From Taudactylus pleione (lineage: Eukaryota; Chordata; Amphibia; Anura; Myobatrachidae), in assembly GCA_031769625.1 (NCBI GenBank), contig JAUIMM010000519.1, positions 2,723,501 to 2,787,500 of the forward strand: a stretch of 64,000 nucleotides of DNA, given 5' to 3'. Below are positions 1 to 8,533 of the stretch, one piece after another (position 1 is the first letter of the stretch; each line of letters opens with the position of its first letter). The position numbers and the translations under genes were made by a program. A model generated the notes under the pieces. The model saw only the letters and a program-made list of their open reading frames with translations. It did not search any database and was not told where the DNA came from.

Positions 1-155
1 TGAGCGGGTTCGGATTTCTGAAATCCGAACCCCCCCGAGCCCCCCCGATCCGAGTCCGATCCGAGTCAGGCTCGACTTTTCCCGCCTGACTCGGATTCTG
101 AAATCGAGGCAAAACGTCATCTTCCCGCCTTCCGAGTCTCGCGGGTTTTGGATCC

Positions 156-163
156 TATATAAG
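156..163 (+). promoter_or_regulatory. TATA box of hAT copy A
   Basis: TATATAAGG lies about 160 bases inside the 5' terminus, after a G/C-rich block with several palindromes. The same TATA box sits in mirrored position in copy B (7670-7677), with near-identical flanks. This supports a genuine transposon promoter rather than chance AT content. Transcription would run rightwards towards the transposase fragment starting at 2328. Confidence 0.6.
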
Positions 164-164
164 G

Positions 165-504
165 TACCCACGTCGGCGCCATTATCTCACTCGGCTGTGG
201 ACAGTGAAGAGGGAGGGTGGGAGTTAGGGCTGTGTAGTGTAGTGTAGTGTAGTGCTGCTGTTGTCCACTACTTCAAAGTCCATAGGGGCTGGCTGTGTTG
301 TGCTGTGCTGCTGTTGTTAATAGGGGCTGTGTCCACTACTTCAAAGTCCATAGGGGCTGGCTGGACTGTGTTGTGCAGTCAGTTCTCCATAGGGGCTGTG
401 TCCACTCCAAAGTCCTGTGCAGTGTCCCAGTCCTAAAGAGGTGCTGTAGTGTTGTCCAGGGGGTGCTCTGTCCATCAGGGGTGCTCCCCCAAAGTGCTAA
501 AAAA
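165..504 (+). other. Leader of hAT copy A with short internal repeats
   Basis: Between the TATA box and the first array lies a leader with a run of GTAGT units near 230-255 and repeated 'CCATAGGGGCTG' blocks near 278-395. It has a counterpart in copy B (7256-7660), where the short repeat has become a CAGCA run. An open frame through 295-528 is a by-product of these repeats and not a gene. Confidence 0.55.
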
Positions 505-2300
505 ATAATATATTTTCTGTGTTTGTGAATTGTGTGCGCAGTAGCCGCACGTGCATCAACAAAGTAGTGCCAAGCGTGCGCCTGTGTCATAAGTAAAGGG
601 CCGGCTGGCTTGACCGTTAAAGGGTGCTGTAACCCCCGAAAGTACACTCCAGTCCAAACCAAAAAAAAATTATTTTCTGTGTTTGTGAATTGTGTGCGCA
701 GTAGCCGCACGTGCATCAACAAAGTAGTGCCAAGCGTGCGCCTGTGTCATAAGTAAAGGGCCGGCTGGCTTGACCGTTAAGGGTGCTGTAACCCCCGAAA
801 GTACACTCCAGTCCAAACCAAAAAAAAAATTATTTTCTGTGTTTGTGAATTGTGTGCGCAGTAGCCGCACGTGCATCAACAAAGTAGTGCCAAGCGTGCG
901 CCTGTGTCATAAGTAAAGGGCCGGCTGGCTTGACCGTTAAGGGTGCTGTAACCCCCGAAAGTACACTCCAGTCCAAACCAAAAAAAAAATTATTTTCTGT
1001 GTTTGTGAATTGTGTGCGCAGTAGCCGCACGTGCATCAACAAAGTAGTGCCAAGCGTGCGCCTGTGTCATAAGTAAAGGGCCGGCTGGCTTGACCGTTAA
1101 AGGGTGCTGTAACCCCCAAAGTACACTCCAGTCCAAACCAAAAAAAAAATTATTTTCTGTGTTTGTGAATTGTGTGCGCAGTAGCCGCACGTGCATCAAC
1201 AAAGTAGTGCCAAGCGTGCGCCTGTGTCATAAGTAAAGGGCCGGCTGGCTTGACTGTTAAGGGTGCTGTAACCCCCGAAAGTACACTCCAGTCCAAACCA
1301 AAAAAAAAATTATTTTCTGTGTTTGTGAATTGTGTGCGCAGTAGCCGCACGTGCATCAACAAAGTAGTGCCAAGCGTGCGCCTGTGTCATAAGTAAAGGG
1401 CCGGCTGGCTTGACCGTTAAAGGGTGCTGTAACCCCCAAAGTACACTCCAGTCCAAACCAAAAAAAAAATTATTTTCTGTGTTTGTGAATTGTGTGCGCA
1501 GTAGCCGCATGTGCATCAACAAAGTAGTGCCAAGCGTGCGCCTGTGTCATAAGTAAAGGGCCAGCTGGCTTGACCGTTAAAGGGTGCTGTAACCCCCAAA
1601 GTACACTCCAGTCCAAACCAAAAAAAAATTTATTTTCTGTGTTTGTGAATTGTGTGCGCAGTAGCCGCACGTGCATCAACAAAGTAGTGCCAAGCGTGCG
1701 CCTGTGTCATAAGTAAAGGGCCGGCTGGCTTGACCGTTAAGGGTGCTGTAACCCCCGAAAGTACACTCCAGTCCAAACCAAAAAAAAAATTATTTTCTGT
1801 GTTTGTGAATTGTGTGCGCAGTAGCCGCACGTGCATCAACAAAGTAGTGCCAAGCGTGCGCCTGTGTCATAAGTAAAGGGCCGGCTGGCTTGACCGTTAA
1901 AGGGTGCTGTAACCCCCGAAAGTACACTCCAGTCCAAACCAAAAAAAAAATTATTTTCTGTGTTTGTGAATTGTGTGCGCAGTAGCCGCACGTGCATCAA
2001 CAAAGTAGTGCCAAGCGTGCGCCTGTGTCATAAGTAAAGGGCCAGCTGGCTTGACCGTTAAAGGGTTCTGTAACCCCCAAAGTACACTCCAAACCAAAAA
2101 AATATATATTTTCTGTGTTTGTGACTTGTGTGCACTGTGGCTGCACGTGCATCAACAAAGGAGCAGCGCCAAGCGTGCGCCTGTGTCCCATAAGTAAAGA
2201 GCCGGCTGGCTCATTTCTTAAAGGGTGGTGTAACCCACAAAGTGCACTACTCTCCAGCAAAAATAAAAAAATATTTTCTGTGTTTGTGTGCGCTTTAGCC
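505..2300 (+). repeat. 160-bp tandem array (array 1) in hAT copy A
   Basis: Ten units of about 160 bp in close register: the TATTTTCTGTGTTTGTGAAT landmark recurs near 510, 671, 831, 991, 1151, 1311, 1471, 1631, 1791 and 1952. A shorter diverged eleventh unit follows from about 2108, then a partial one. Units differ by single bases and by the length of an A-run. Each unit is open on the minus strand for about 70 codons, which explains a ladder of identical small open frames that should be ignored. The array lies upstream of the transposase start at 2328. Confidence 0.95.
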
Positions 2301-2327
2301 GCACGTATATATATCAATATAACATAA

Positions 2328-2702
2328 ATGGAGGACCAAACTTTCTCTGATAAAAATAAAATAGGGAAAGATCAAGAACCACTTCCTACTAGTGCTGTTG
2401 CTGCTGCTGGGAGTTGTTCATCATCCCAGAGAGGAAGTAGGAACATCACTACTTTTACTAAACAATTGACCCTCCAACAGTCCCTAGCGATGAGGATGAA
2501 GTACGACAGCAGTCATCCTGAAGCAAAACGTATAACTGAGGCCTTGACTGCTATGTTGGTGTTAGACGTGCGTCCGGTATCCGACATTAGTGCAGTGGGA
2601 TTTAGACAATTGATGGAGGTAGTGTGTCCTCGGTTCCAAATCCCGTCTAGATTCCACCTGCATCCTCAAAGCAGCAGCGACAAGCGTGCGTCTGTCTGTT
2701 AA
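2328..2702 (+). pseudogene. hAT (ZBED-like) transposase, N-terminal fragment
   Basis: A 124-codon frame from ATG at 2328. Roughly residues 1-40 are low-complexity. Residues 45-108 read like the segment after the BED finger in ZBED-type hAT transposases: a KRITEAL...MLVLDVRPVS block, then GFRQLMEVVCPRFQIPSR. That ending is where the catalytic region should begin. From about residue 109 the frame runs into the second tandem array and stops. The zinc-binding BED finger is not seen upstream, where array 1 lies. Family assignment is by motif resemblance and by the matching C-terminal piece at 4070-4305. Not functional as it stands. Confidence 0.8.
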
Positions 2703-4075
2703 AGGGTGGTGACACCCTCAAAGTGTGCTACACAAACAATAAAAATATTCTTCTTTTTTCTGTCTTTGTGAATTGTGTGGGCTGTAGCCGCACCTGCATC
2801 CTTAAAGCAGCAGCGACAAGCGTGCGTCTGTCTGTTAAAGGGTGGTGACACCCTCAAAGTGTGCTACACAAACAATTAAAATATTGTTCTTTTTTCTGTC
2901 TTTGTGAATTGTGTGGGCTGTAGCTGCACCTGCATCCTTAAAGCAGCTGCGACAAGCGTGCGTCTGTCTGTTAAAGGGTGGTGACACCCTCAAAGTGTGC
3001 TACACAAACAATTAAAATATTGTTCTTTTTTTTTCGGTCTTTGTGAAATGTGTGGGCTGTAGCCGCACCTGCATCCTTAAAGCAGCAGCGACAAGCGTGC
3101 GTCTGTCTGTTAAAGGGTGGTGACACCCTCAAAGTGTGCTCCACAAACAATAAAAATATTCTTCTTCTTTTATCTGTCTATGTGAATTGTGTGGGCTGTA
3201 GCCGCACCTGCATCCTTAAAGCAGCAGCGACAAGCGTGCGTCTGTCTGTTAAAGGGTGGTGACACCCTCAAAGTGTTCTACACAAACAATTAAAATATTG
3301 TTCTTTTTTTTCGGTCTTTGTGAAATGTGTGGGCTGTAGCCGCACCTGCATCCTTAAAGCAGCAGCGACAAGCGTGCGTCTGTCTGTTAAAGGGTGGTGT
3401 AACTCTCAAAGTGCTCCAAAAAATAAAAAACTATTTTTTTAATGTGTTTGTGACTTGTGTGCGATGTAGCCGCACTTGCATCCTCAAAGCAGCAGCGACA
3501 AGCGTGCGTCTGTCTGTTAAAGGGTGGTGACACCCTCAAAGTGTGCTACACAAACAATAAAAATATTCTTCTTTTTTCTGTCTTTGTGAATTGTGTGGGC
3601 TGTAGCCGCACCTGCATCCTTAAAGCAGCAGCGACAAGCGTGCGTCTGTCTGTTAAAGGGTGGTGACACCCTCAAAGTGTGCTACACAAACAATTAAAAT
3701 ATTGTTCTTTTTTTTTCGGTCTTTGTGAAATGTGTGGGCTGTAGCCGCACCTGCATCCTTAAAGCAGCAGCGACAAGCGTGCGTCTGTCTGTTAAAGGGT
3801 GGTGACACCCTCAAAGTGTGCTACACAAAGAATAAAAATATTCTTCTTCTTTTTTCTGTCTTTGTGAATTGTGTGGGCTGTAGCCGCACTTGCATCCTCA
3901 AAGCAGCAGCGACAAGCGTGCGTCTGTCTGTTAGAGGGTGGTGTAACCCTCAAAGTGTGCTCCACAAACAATAAAAATATTCTTTTTTTTTTTCTGTCTT
4001 TGTGAATTGTGTGGGCTGTAGCCGCACTTGAATCCTCAAAGCAGCAGCGACAAGCGTGCGTCTGTCTGTTAAAGG
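2655..4075 (+). repeat. About 135-bp tandem array (array 2) inside the transposase gene
   Basis: About eleven units of 130-141 bp; the CTGCATCCT(T/C)AAAGCAGC landmark recurs near 2658, 2793, 2930, 3071, 3208, 3347, 3476, 3614, 3752, 3891 and 4028. Unit structure parallels array 1: GCCGCAC, TGCATC, CAAGCGTGCG, TAAAGGGTG and an A/T stretch occur in the same order, so both arrays probably derive from one ancestral unit. The array sits exactly where the middle of the transposase should be. It joins the N-terminal piece on the left and the C-terminal piece on the right. Confidence 0.92.
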
Positions 4076-4305
4076 ATTACATCGGTGACAGCATCCAAGT
4101 AGGCATGTCAGACAGTCCGTACCTGTACTGGCAGGAAAAAGAAGCAATTTGGAGGTCCCTGTACAAACTGGCTCTATTTTACCTGAGTTGCCCCCCCTCC
4201 AGTGTGTACTCCGAAAGAGTGTTTAGTGCAGCCGGGAACCTTGTTAGCGAAAGGCGTAGGAGGTTGCTTCCACAAAATGTGGAGAAGATGATGTTCATAA
4301 AATGA
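4070..4305 (+). pseudogene. hAT transposase C-terminal dimerisation domain, fragment
   Basis: The frame emerges from array 2 and reads through an acidic/aromatic linker (YWQEKEAIW), then the hAT dimerisation signature: LALFYLSCPPSSVYSERVFS followed by AAGNLVSERR and LLPQNVEKMMFIK, with a TGA stop. Conserved features of the family are present: the ER-FS-AG core, an RR pair, and the L-P-x-N-V-E end. The domain is intact here, whereas copy B carries a 22-bp deletion in the same place. Its upstream partner (catalytic core) is missing. Confidence 0.9.
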
Positions 4306-4367
4306 ATGATCAACTCTTCCAGGGAGACCAGCCTCCAGAACGTACAGAGGGACCTGTGGTTCCAGCA

Positions 4368-4468
4368 GGGACGAATTAATACTCTGTGAGGATGAGGATG
4401 TACATAACACTGAAGAGGGTGAGGAATCTGTGGATGAGGAGGATGAGGACGACTTCTTGCCTCCGTAG
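4368..4468 (+). pseudogene. Acidic C-terminal tail frame of the transposase region (copy A)
   Basis: Downstream of the TGA and in a different frame is a strongly acidic stretch (CEDEDVHNTEEGEES, then VDEEDEDD) ending in a TAG at 4466-4468. Copy B has the same stretch joined to an ATG overlapping the dimerisation-domain stop. In copy A a small deletion near 4360 disrupts the upstream part of the frame. It may be an extension of the transposase displaced by a frameshift, or a small second frame. Confidence 0.5.
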
Positions 4469-5093
4469 AGCCAGTTTGTGCAGGGACAGATTAATTGCCA
4501 GCTTGTTTTGTGGGGGCCCAAACGAACCAATCATTTCAGCCACAGTTGTGTGGCAGACCCTGGCGCTGAAATGATTGGTTTGTTAAAGTGTGCATGTCCT
4601 GTTTATACAACATAAGGGTGGGTGGGAGGGCCCAAGGACAATTCCATCTTGCACCTCTTTTTTTTCTTTGCATTATGTACAGTTTGGGGCCTAGTTTTTC
4701 AATGCCATCCTGTCTGCCACTGCAGTTTCACGCCTAGATGGGTCACGTGTTTGTGCCGCCCACTCGTGTCGCTTAGCATAGTCATCCAGCTACCTCGGTG
4801 CAACCTTTTGGACATAAAAACACTATTGTGAGGTGTGAGGTATTCAGAATAGACTGGAAATGAGTGGAAATTAAGGTTATTGAGGTTAATAATAGCATAG
4901 GAGCAGAAAAACCTACAAATTCTGTGATTTTAGCTGTTTTTATGCTTTTTTTCAAAAAAATACAGATCCAAAACACAAAACCCAGAACCCAAAACACGGA
5001 AGGGTGGTTTTGGCAAAACCAATCCAGATCCAAAACACGAAGAAAGATCCAGATCCAAAACCAAAACACAAAACACGAAAAGTGGCCGGTGCA
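4469..5093 (+). other. 3' region of hAT copy A with internal hairpin
   Basis: No coding potential. Arms at 4524-4540 and 4564-4580 (core ACCAATCATTTCAGC) form a stem of about 17 bp with a short loop, conserved in copy B. The last 150 bases hold direct repeats of the AGATCCAAAAC / AAACACGAA kind, a common subterminal pattern in hAT elements, ending in the terminal inverted repeat. Confidence 0.6.
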
Positions 5094-5101
5094 CACCCCT
5101 A

Positions 5102-5109
5102 GTATTTAC
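5102..5109. repeat. Shared 8-bp target-site duplication GTATTTAC
   Basis: GTATTTAC lies between the 3' terminus of copy A (...CACCCCTA) and the 3' terminus of copy B (TAGGGGTG...). The same 8 bp recurs at 7838-7845 beyond copy B. One copy therefore serves both elements. The left copy for element A would lie outside the window. Confidence 0.9.
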
Positions 5110-5738
5110 TAGGGGTGTGCACCGGCCACTTTTCGTGTTTTGTGTTTTGGTTTTGGATCTGGATCTTTCTTCGTGTTTGGATCTGGATTGGTTTTGCCAA
5201 AACCACCCTTCCGTGTTTTGGGTTCTGGGTTTTGTGTTTTGGATCTGTATTTTTTTTTAAAAAAAGCATAAAAACAGCTAAAATCACAGAATTTGTGTGT
5301 TTTTCTGCTCCTATGCTATTATTAACCTCAATAACCTTAATTTCCACTCATTTCCAGTCTATTCTGAACACCTCACAACAGTGTTTTTATATCCAAAAAG
5401 TTGCACCGAGGTAGCTGGATGACTATGCTAAGAGATACGAGTGGGCAGGAACAAACACGTGGTCCATCTAGGAGTGACACTGCAGTGGCATACAGGATGG
5501 CAGTTTGAAAAACTAGGCCCCAAACAGTACATAATTCAAAGAAAAAAAAGAGGTGCAAGATGGAATTGTCCTTGGGCCCTCCCACCCACCCTTATGTTGT
5601 ATAAACAGGACATGCACACTTTAACAAACCAATCATTTCAGCGCCAGGGTCTGCCACACGACTGTGGCTGAAATGATTGGTTCATTTGGGCCCCCACAAA
5701 ACAAACTGGCAATTAATCTGTCCCCGCACAAACTGGCT

Positions 5739-5912
5739 CTACGGAGGCAAGATGTCGTCCTCATCCTCCTCATCCACCGATTCCTCACCCTCTTCAGTGT
5801 TGTGTACATCCTCATCCTCACAGAGTATTAATTCGTCCCTGCTGGAATCCACAACCACAGGTCCCTCTGTACGTTCTGGAGGCTGGTATTCCTGGAAGAG
5901 TTGATAATTCAT
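5739..5912 (-). pseudogene. Acidic tail frame of the transposase region (copy B)
   Basis: Minus-strand frame of 57 codons from ATG (5910-5912) to TAG (5739-5741). It begins MNYQLFQEYQPPERTEG and ends in an acidic run (EDEDVHNTEE, VDEEDEDD). The ATG overlaps the stop of the dimerisation domain in a shifted frame. Compared with copy A this version is unbroken. Function is not known; it is most simply a frame-shifted extension of the transposase. Confidence 0.5.
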
Positions 5913-5922
5913 TTTATGAACA

Positions 5923-6120
5923 TCATCTTCTCCACATTTTGTGGAAGCAACCTCCTACGCCTTTCGCTGACACTCTTTTGGAGTACACACTGGAGGGGGG
6001 GCAACTCAGATAAAATAGAGCCAGTTTGTACAGGGACCTCCAAATTGCTTCTTTTTCCTGCCAGTACAGGTACGGACTGTCTGACATGCCTACTTGGATG
6101 CTGTCACCGATGTAATCCTT
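5923..6120 (-). pseudogene. hAT transposase dimerisation domain with 22-bp deletion (copy B)
   Basis: On the minus strand the frame reads the same linker and LALFYLSCPPSSVYS as copy A. It then loses 22 bp that encode the FSAAGNLV core (junction near 5967-5970), shifting frame and ending early. The lost segment is the most conserved part of the domain, so this copy could not dimerise normally. Confidence 0.88.
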
Positions 6121-6305
6121 TAACAGACAGACGCACGCTTGTCGCTGCTGCTTTAAGGATGCAGGTGCGGCTACAGCCCACACATTTCACAAAGACAGAA
6201 AAAAAAAGAATAATTTTTTTATTGTTTGTGGAGCGCACTTTGAGGGTTACACCACCCTTTAACAGACAGACGCACGCTTGTCGCTGCTGCTTTGAGGACA
6301 GTATC
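6105..6305 (-). repeat. Array-2 remnant in hAT copy B
   Basis: One full and one partial unit of the roughly 135-bp repeat (TAACAGACAGACGCACGCTT on the plus strand near 6121 and 6261). Copy A has about eleven. The array therefore expanded in A or collapsed in B after the two elements diverged. Confidence 0.85.
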
Positions 6306-6375
6306 ATATGCAGTGACAGTAGACTTGTCAGAAATTGTTGGCACGTCCTTCAGTCCGGACCAGATGTCCAAACCG
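6295..6375 (-). pseudogene. Internal transposase fragment between the arrays (copy B)
   Basis: On the minus strand about 27 codons of non-repeat sequence lie between array 1 and array 2, reading LDIWSGLKDVPTISDKST then VTAYDTVL. A tryptophan and T-x-S pattern at this place resembles the helical segment before the C-terminal part of ZBED-like hAT transposases, but the match is weak by eye. Copy A lacks this stretch. Confidence 0.45.
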
Positions 6376-6379
6376 GCCC

Positions 6380-7255
6380 TTGACTTATGACACAGGCGCA
6401 CGCTTGGCACTACTTTGTTGATTCACGTGCGGCTACTGCGCACACAATTCACAAACACAGAAAATATTTTTTCATTTGGTTTGGACTGGAGTGTACTTTG
6501 GGGGTTACAGCACCCTTTAATGGTCAAACCAGCCGGCCCTTTACTTATGACACAGGCGCACGCTTGGTACTACTTTGTTGATTCACGTGCGGCTACTGCG
6601 CACACAATTCACAAACACAGAAAATATTTTGTTATTTGGTTTGGAGTGTACTTTGGGGGTTACAGGAACCTTTAACGGTCAAGCCAGCAGGCCCTTTACT
6701 TATGACACAGGCGCACGCTTGGCACTACTTTGTTGATGCACGTGCGGCTACTGCGCACACAATTCACAAACACAGAAAATATTTTTTTATTTGGTTTGGA
6801 CTGGAGTGTACTTTGGGGGTTACAGCACCCTTTAACAGTCAAGCCAGCCGGCCCTTTACTTATGACACAGGAGCACGCTTGGCACTACTTTGTTGATGCA
6901 CGTGAGGCTACTGCGCACACAATTCACAAACACAGAAAATATTTTGTTATTTGGTTTGGAGTGTACTTTGGGGGTTACAGCACCCTTTAACGGTCAAGCC
7001 AGCCGGCCCTTTACTTATGACACAGGCGCACGCTTGGCACTACTTTGTTGATGCACGTGCGGCTACTGCGCACACAATTCACAAACACAGAAAATATTTT
7101 GTTATTTGGTTTGGAGTGTACTTTGGGGGTTACAGCACCCTTTAACGGTCAAGCCAGCCGGCCCTTTACTTATGACACAGGCACACGCTTGGCACTACTT
7201 TGTTGATGCACATGCGGCTACTGCGCACACAATTCACAAACACAGAAAAAATATA
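6380..7255 (-). repeat. 160-bp-type tandem array (array 1) in hAT copy B
   Basis: Six units of about 154-160 bp, reverse-complement of array 1 in copy A; the TTATGACACAGG landmark recurs near 6387, 6547, 6701, 6861, 7017 and 7171. Two unit lengths alternate, because some units carry a second 'GGACT' near the CTTTGGGGGT motif. Confidence 0.93.
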
Positions 7256-7660
7256 TTTTTTTTTAGCACTTAGGGGGAGCACCCCTGACGGACAGAGCAT
7301 CCCCTGGACAACACTACAGCACCCCTTTAGGACTGGGACACTGCACAGGACTTTGGATTGGACACAGCCCCTATGGACAACTGACTGCACAACACAGTCC
7401 AGCCAGCCCCTATGGACTTTGAAGTAGTGGACACAGCCCCTATTAACAACAGCAGCACAGCACAACACAGCCAGCCCCTATGGACTTTGAAGTAGAGGAC
7501 ACAGCCCCTATGGACAACAGCAGCACAGCGCAGCACAGCACAGCACAGCACAGCACAGCACAACACTACTCTGCACTACACTACACTACACAGCCCAGTC
7601 AGCCCTAACTCCCACCCTCCCTCTTCACTGTCCACAGCCGAGTGAGAAAATGGCGCCGAC
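7256..7660 (-). other. Leader of hAT copy B
   Basis: Mirror of 165-504. It contains two or three copies of CAGCCCCTATGGACTTTGAA, a CAGCA microsatellite at 7518-7563, and short ACTAC repeats at 7563-7592. No gene. Confidence 0.55.
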
Positions 7661-7669
7661 GCGGGTACC

Positions 7670-7677
7670 TTATATAG
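7670..7677 (-). promoter_or_regulatory. TATA box of hAT copy B
   Basis: CCTTATATAGG on the plus strand gives TATATAAGG on the minus strand, about 165 bases inside the element's 5' terminus. Position and flanks match the TATA box of copy A. Confidence 0.6.
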
Positions 7678-7837
7678 GATCCAAAACCCGCGAGACTCGG
7701 AAGGCGGGATGGTGACTTTTTGCCTCGATTTCAGAATCCGAGTCAGGCGGGAAAAGTCGAGCCTGACTCGGATCTGCCTCGGATCGGGGGGGCTCGGGGG
7801 GGTTCGGATTTCAGAAATCCGAACCCGCTCACCCCTA

Positions 7838-7845
7838 GTATTTAC
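7838..7845. repeat. 8-bp target-site duplication of hAT copy B
   Basis: GTATTTAC directly follows the terminal CACCCCTA of copy B and matches 5102-5109 exactly. Confidence 0.9.
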
Positions 7846-8355
7846 AGTAGCTGCAGAATTTGCATAGTACTTCTGCAATTTATACAATGAAAGCAAATGG
7901 TATACCTAATTGGCAAATTAGTAAACAGGTTCCTTTGGAGTCTATTTGATTCCTAAATCCACTTATAACAGCATATTTTGGATGAATTTAGATATTCTCT
8001 CCATTTATCATTGCTCTCAGGATTTGTTGACCATTGCTGAGTATCCCCAGTGGTAGCCATCACAGGTGCTCTCCTACGATAGTTTCCCCATCTCCTACTA
8101 TGTTCAATATGTTGTCACTATCTCAAGGTGTCACTATCTCAAGATGTGGTTGAAAGAAAAAAATTGCTTTTTTTAGTCAAATAATGTTTAGTCAAATAAT
8201 AACCATAATGTTTTTTATGTCTTAAAATATTTTTTTCCTTACAATAATTTTTTTTCAAGATTCTTAATGACTCTGCACCTGGATACTGGGCTTCCAGTTA
8301 CAGTGCTCCTGTGTAATCTAACCACATATGAGTGGTAATGACCCTCATGACCCAG
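7846..8355. other. Unassigned AT-rich DNA
   Basis: No gene or recognisable element. A short direct repeat of TCACTATCTCAAG occurs near 8116-8145. Confidence 0.4.
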
Positions 8356-8533
8356 GGGGCCAGATGTACTAAGCTCTGAAAAGTGATAAACTGGAGATTG
8401 ATAAACCACCAGCCAATCAACTCCTAACTATCATTTTTCAAACACAGTCTGTAACATGACAGTTGGGAGCTGAGTGGCTGGTCGTTTATCACTCTCCACT
8501 TTATCACTTTTCAGAGCTTAGTACATCTCCCTC
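8356..8533. mobile_element. Palindromic MITE (ACTAAG / AATCAGCTCC family)
   Basis: 178 bp with imperfect inverted halves: CAGATGTACTAAGCTCTGAA at the left pairs with TTCAGAGCTTAGTACATCT at the right. The centre carries CAATCAACTCC and CAAACACAG. Related copies are at 18504, 32247, 34529, 34620, 41611 and 45648. No clean target duplication is seen at this copy. Confidence 0.8.

Larger units (their letters stand above)
1..5101 (+). mobile_element. hAT DNA transposon, copy A (defective, array-filled)
   Basis: A hAT-superfamily element. The 3' terminus ends in ...GCACACCCCTA at 5101, followed by the 8-bp duplication GTATTTAC (5102-5109). The 5' terminus begins just outside the window: by comparison with copy B the first six bases (TAGGGG) are missing and the window opens at TGAGCGGG. 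Order inside: subterminal G/C-rich palindrome, TATA box, leader, 160-bp array, N-terminal transposase fragment, about 135-bp array, C-terminal transposase fragment, acidic tail, long 3' region. The 8-bp duplication, the TAGGGGTG terminus and the C-terminal dimerisation motif together support hAT. The element cannot encode a whole transposase, because the BED finger and catalytic core are missing. Confidence 0.9.
5110..7837 (-). mobile_element. hAT DNA transposon, copy B (defective), tail-to-tail with copy A
   Basis: Terminal repeats TAGGGGTGTGCACCGG (5110 on) and ...CCGCTCACCCCTA (ending 7837) are flanked by perfect 8-bp GTATTTAC duplications. Read on the minus strand it follows copy A closely: palindromic 5' end, TATA box, leader, 160-bp-type array (about six units), array-2 remnant, transposase C-terminus, 3' region. 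It is about half the length of copy A because array 1 is shorter and array 2 is reduced to one or two units. It retains a transposase segment that A lacks (6295-6375) and lacks the N-terminal piece that A keeps. Confidence 0.92.

Noticed and set aside
336..1842. Ladder of identical minus-strand 70-codon frames
   Set aside because: They are the 160-bp array read in one register. Each frame equals one unit and there is no start context or domain.
3050..3974. Repeated 65-80-codon frames rich in Lys/Gln/Cys
   Set aside because: Produced by the 135-bp array; only the last one runs into real transposase sequence.
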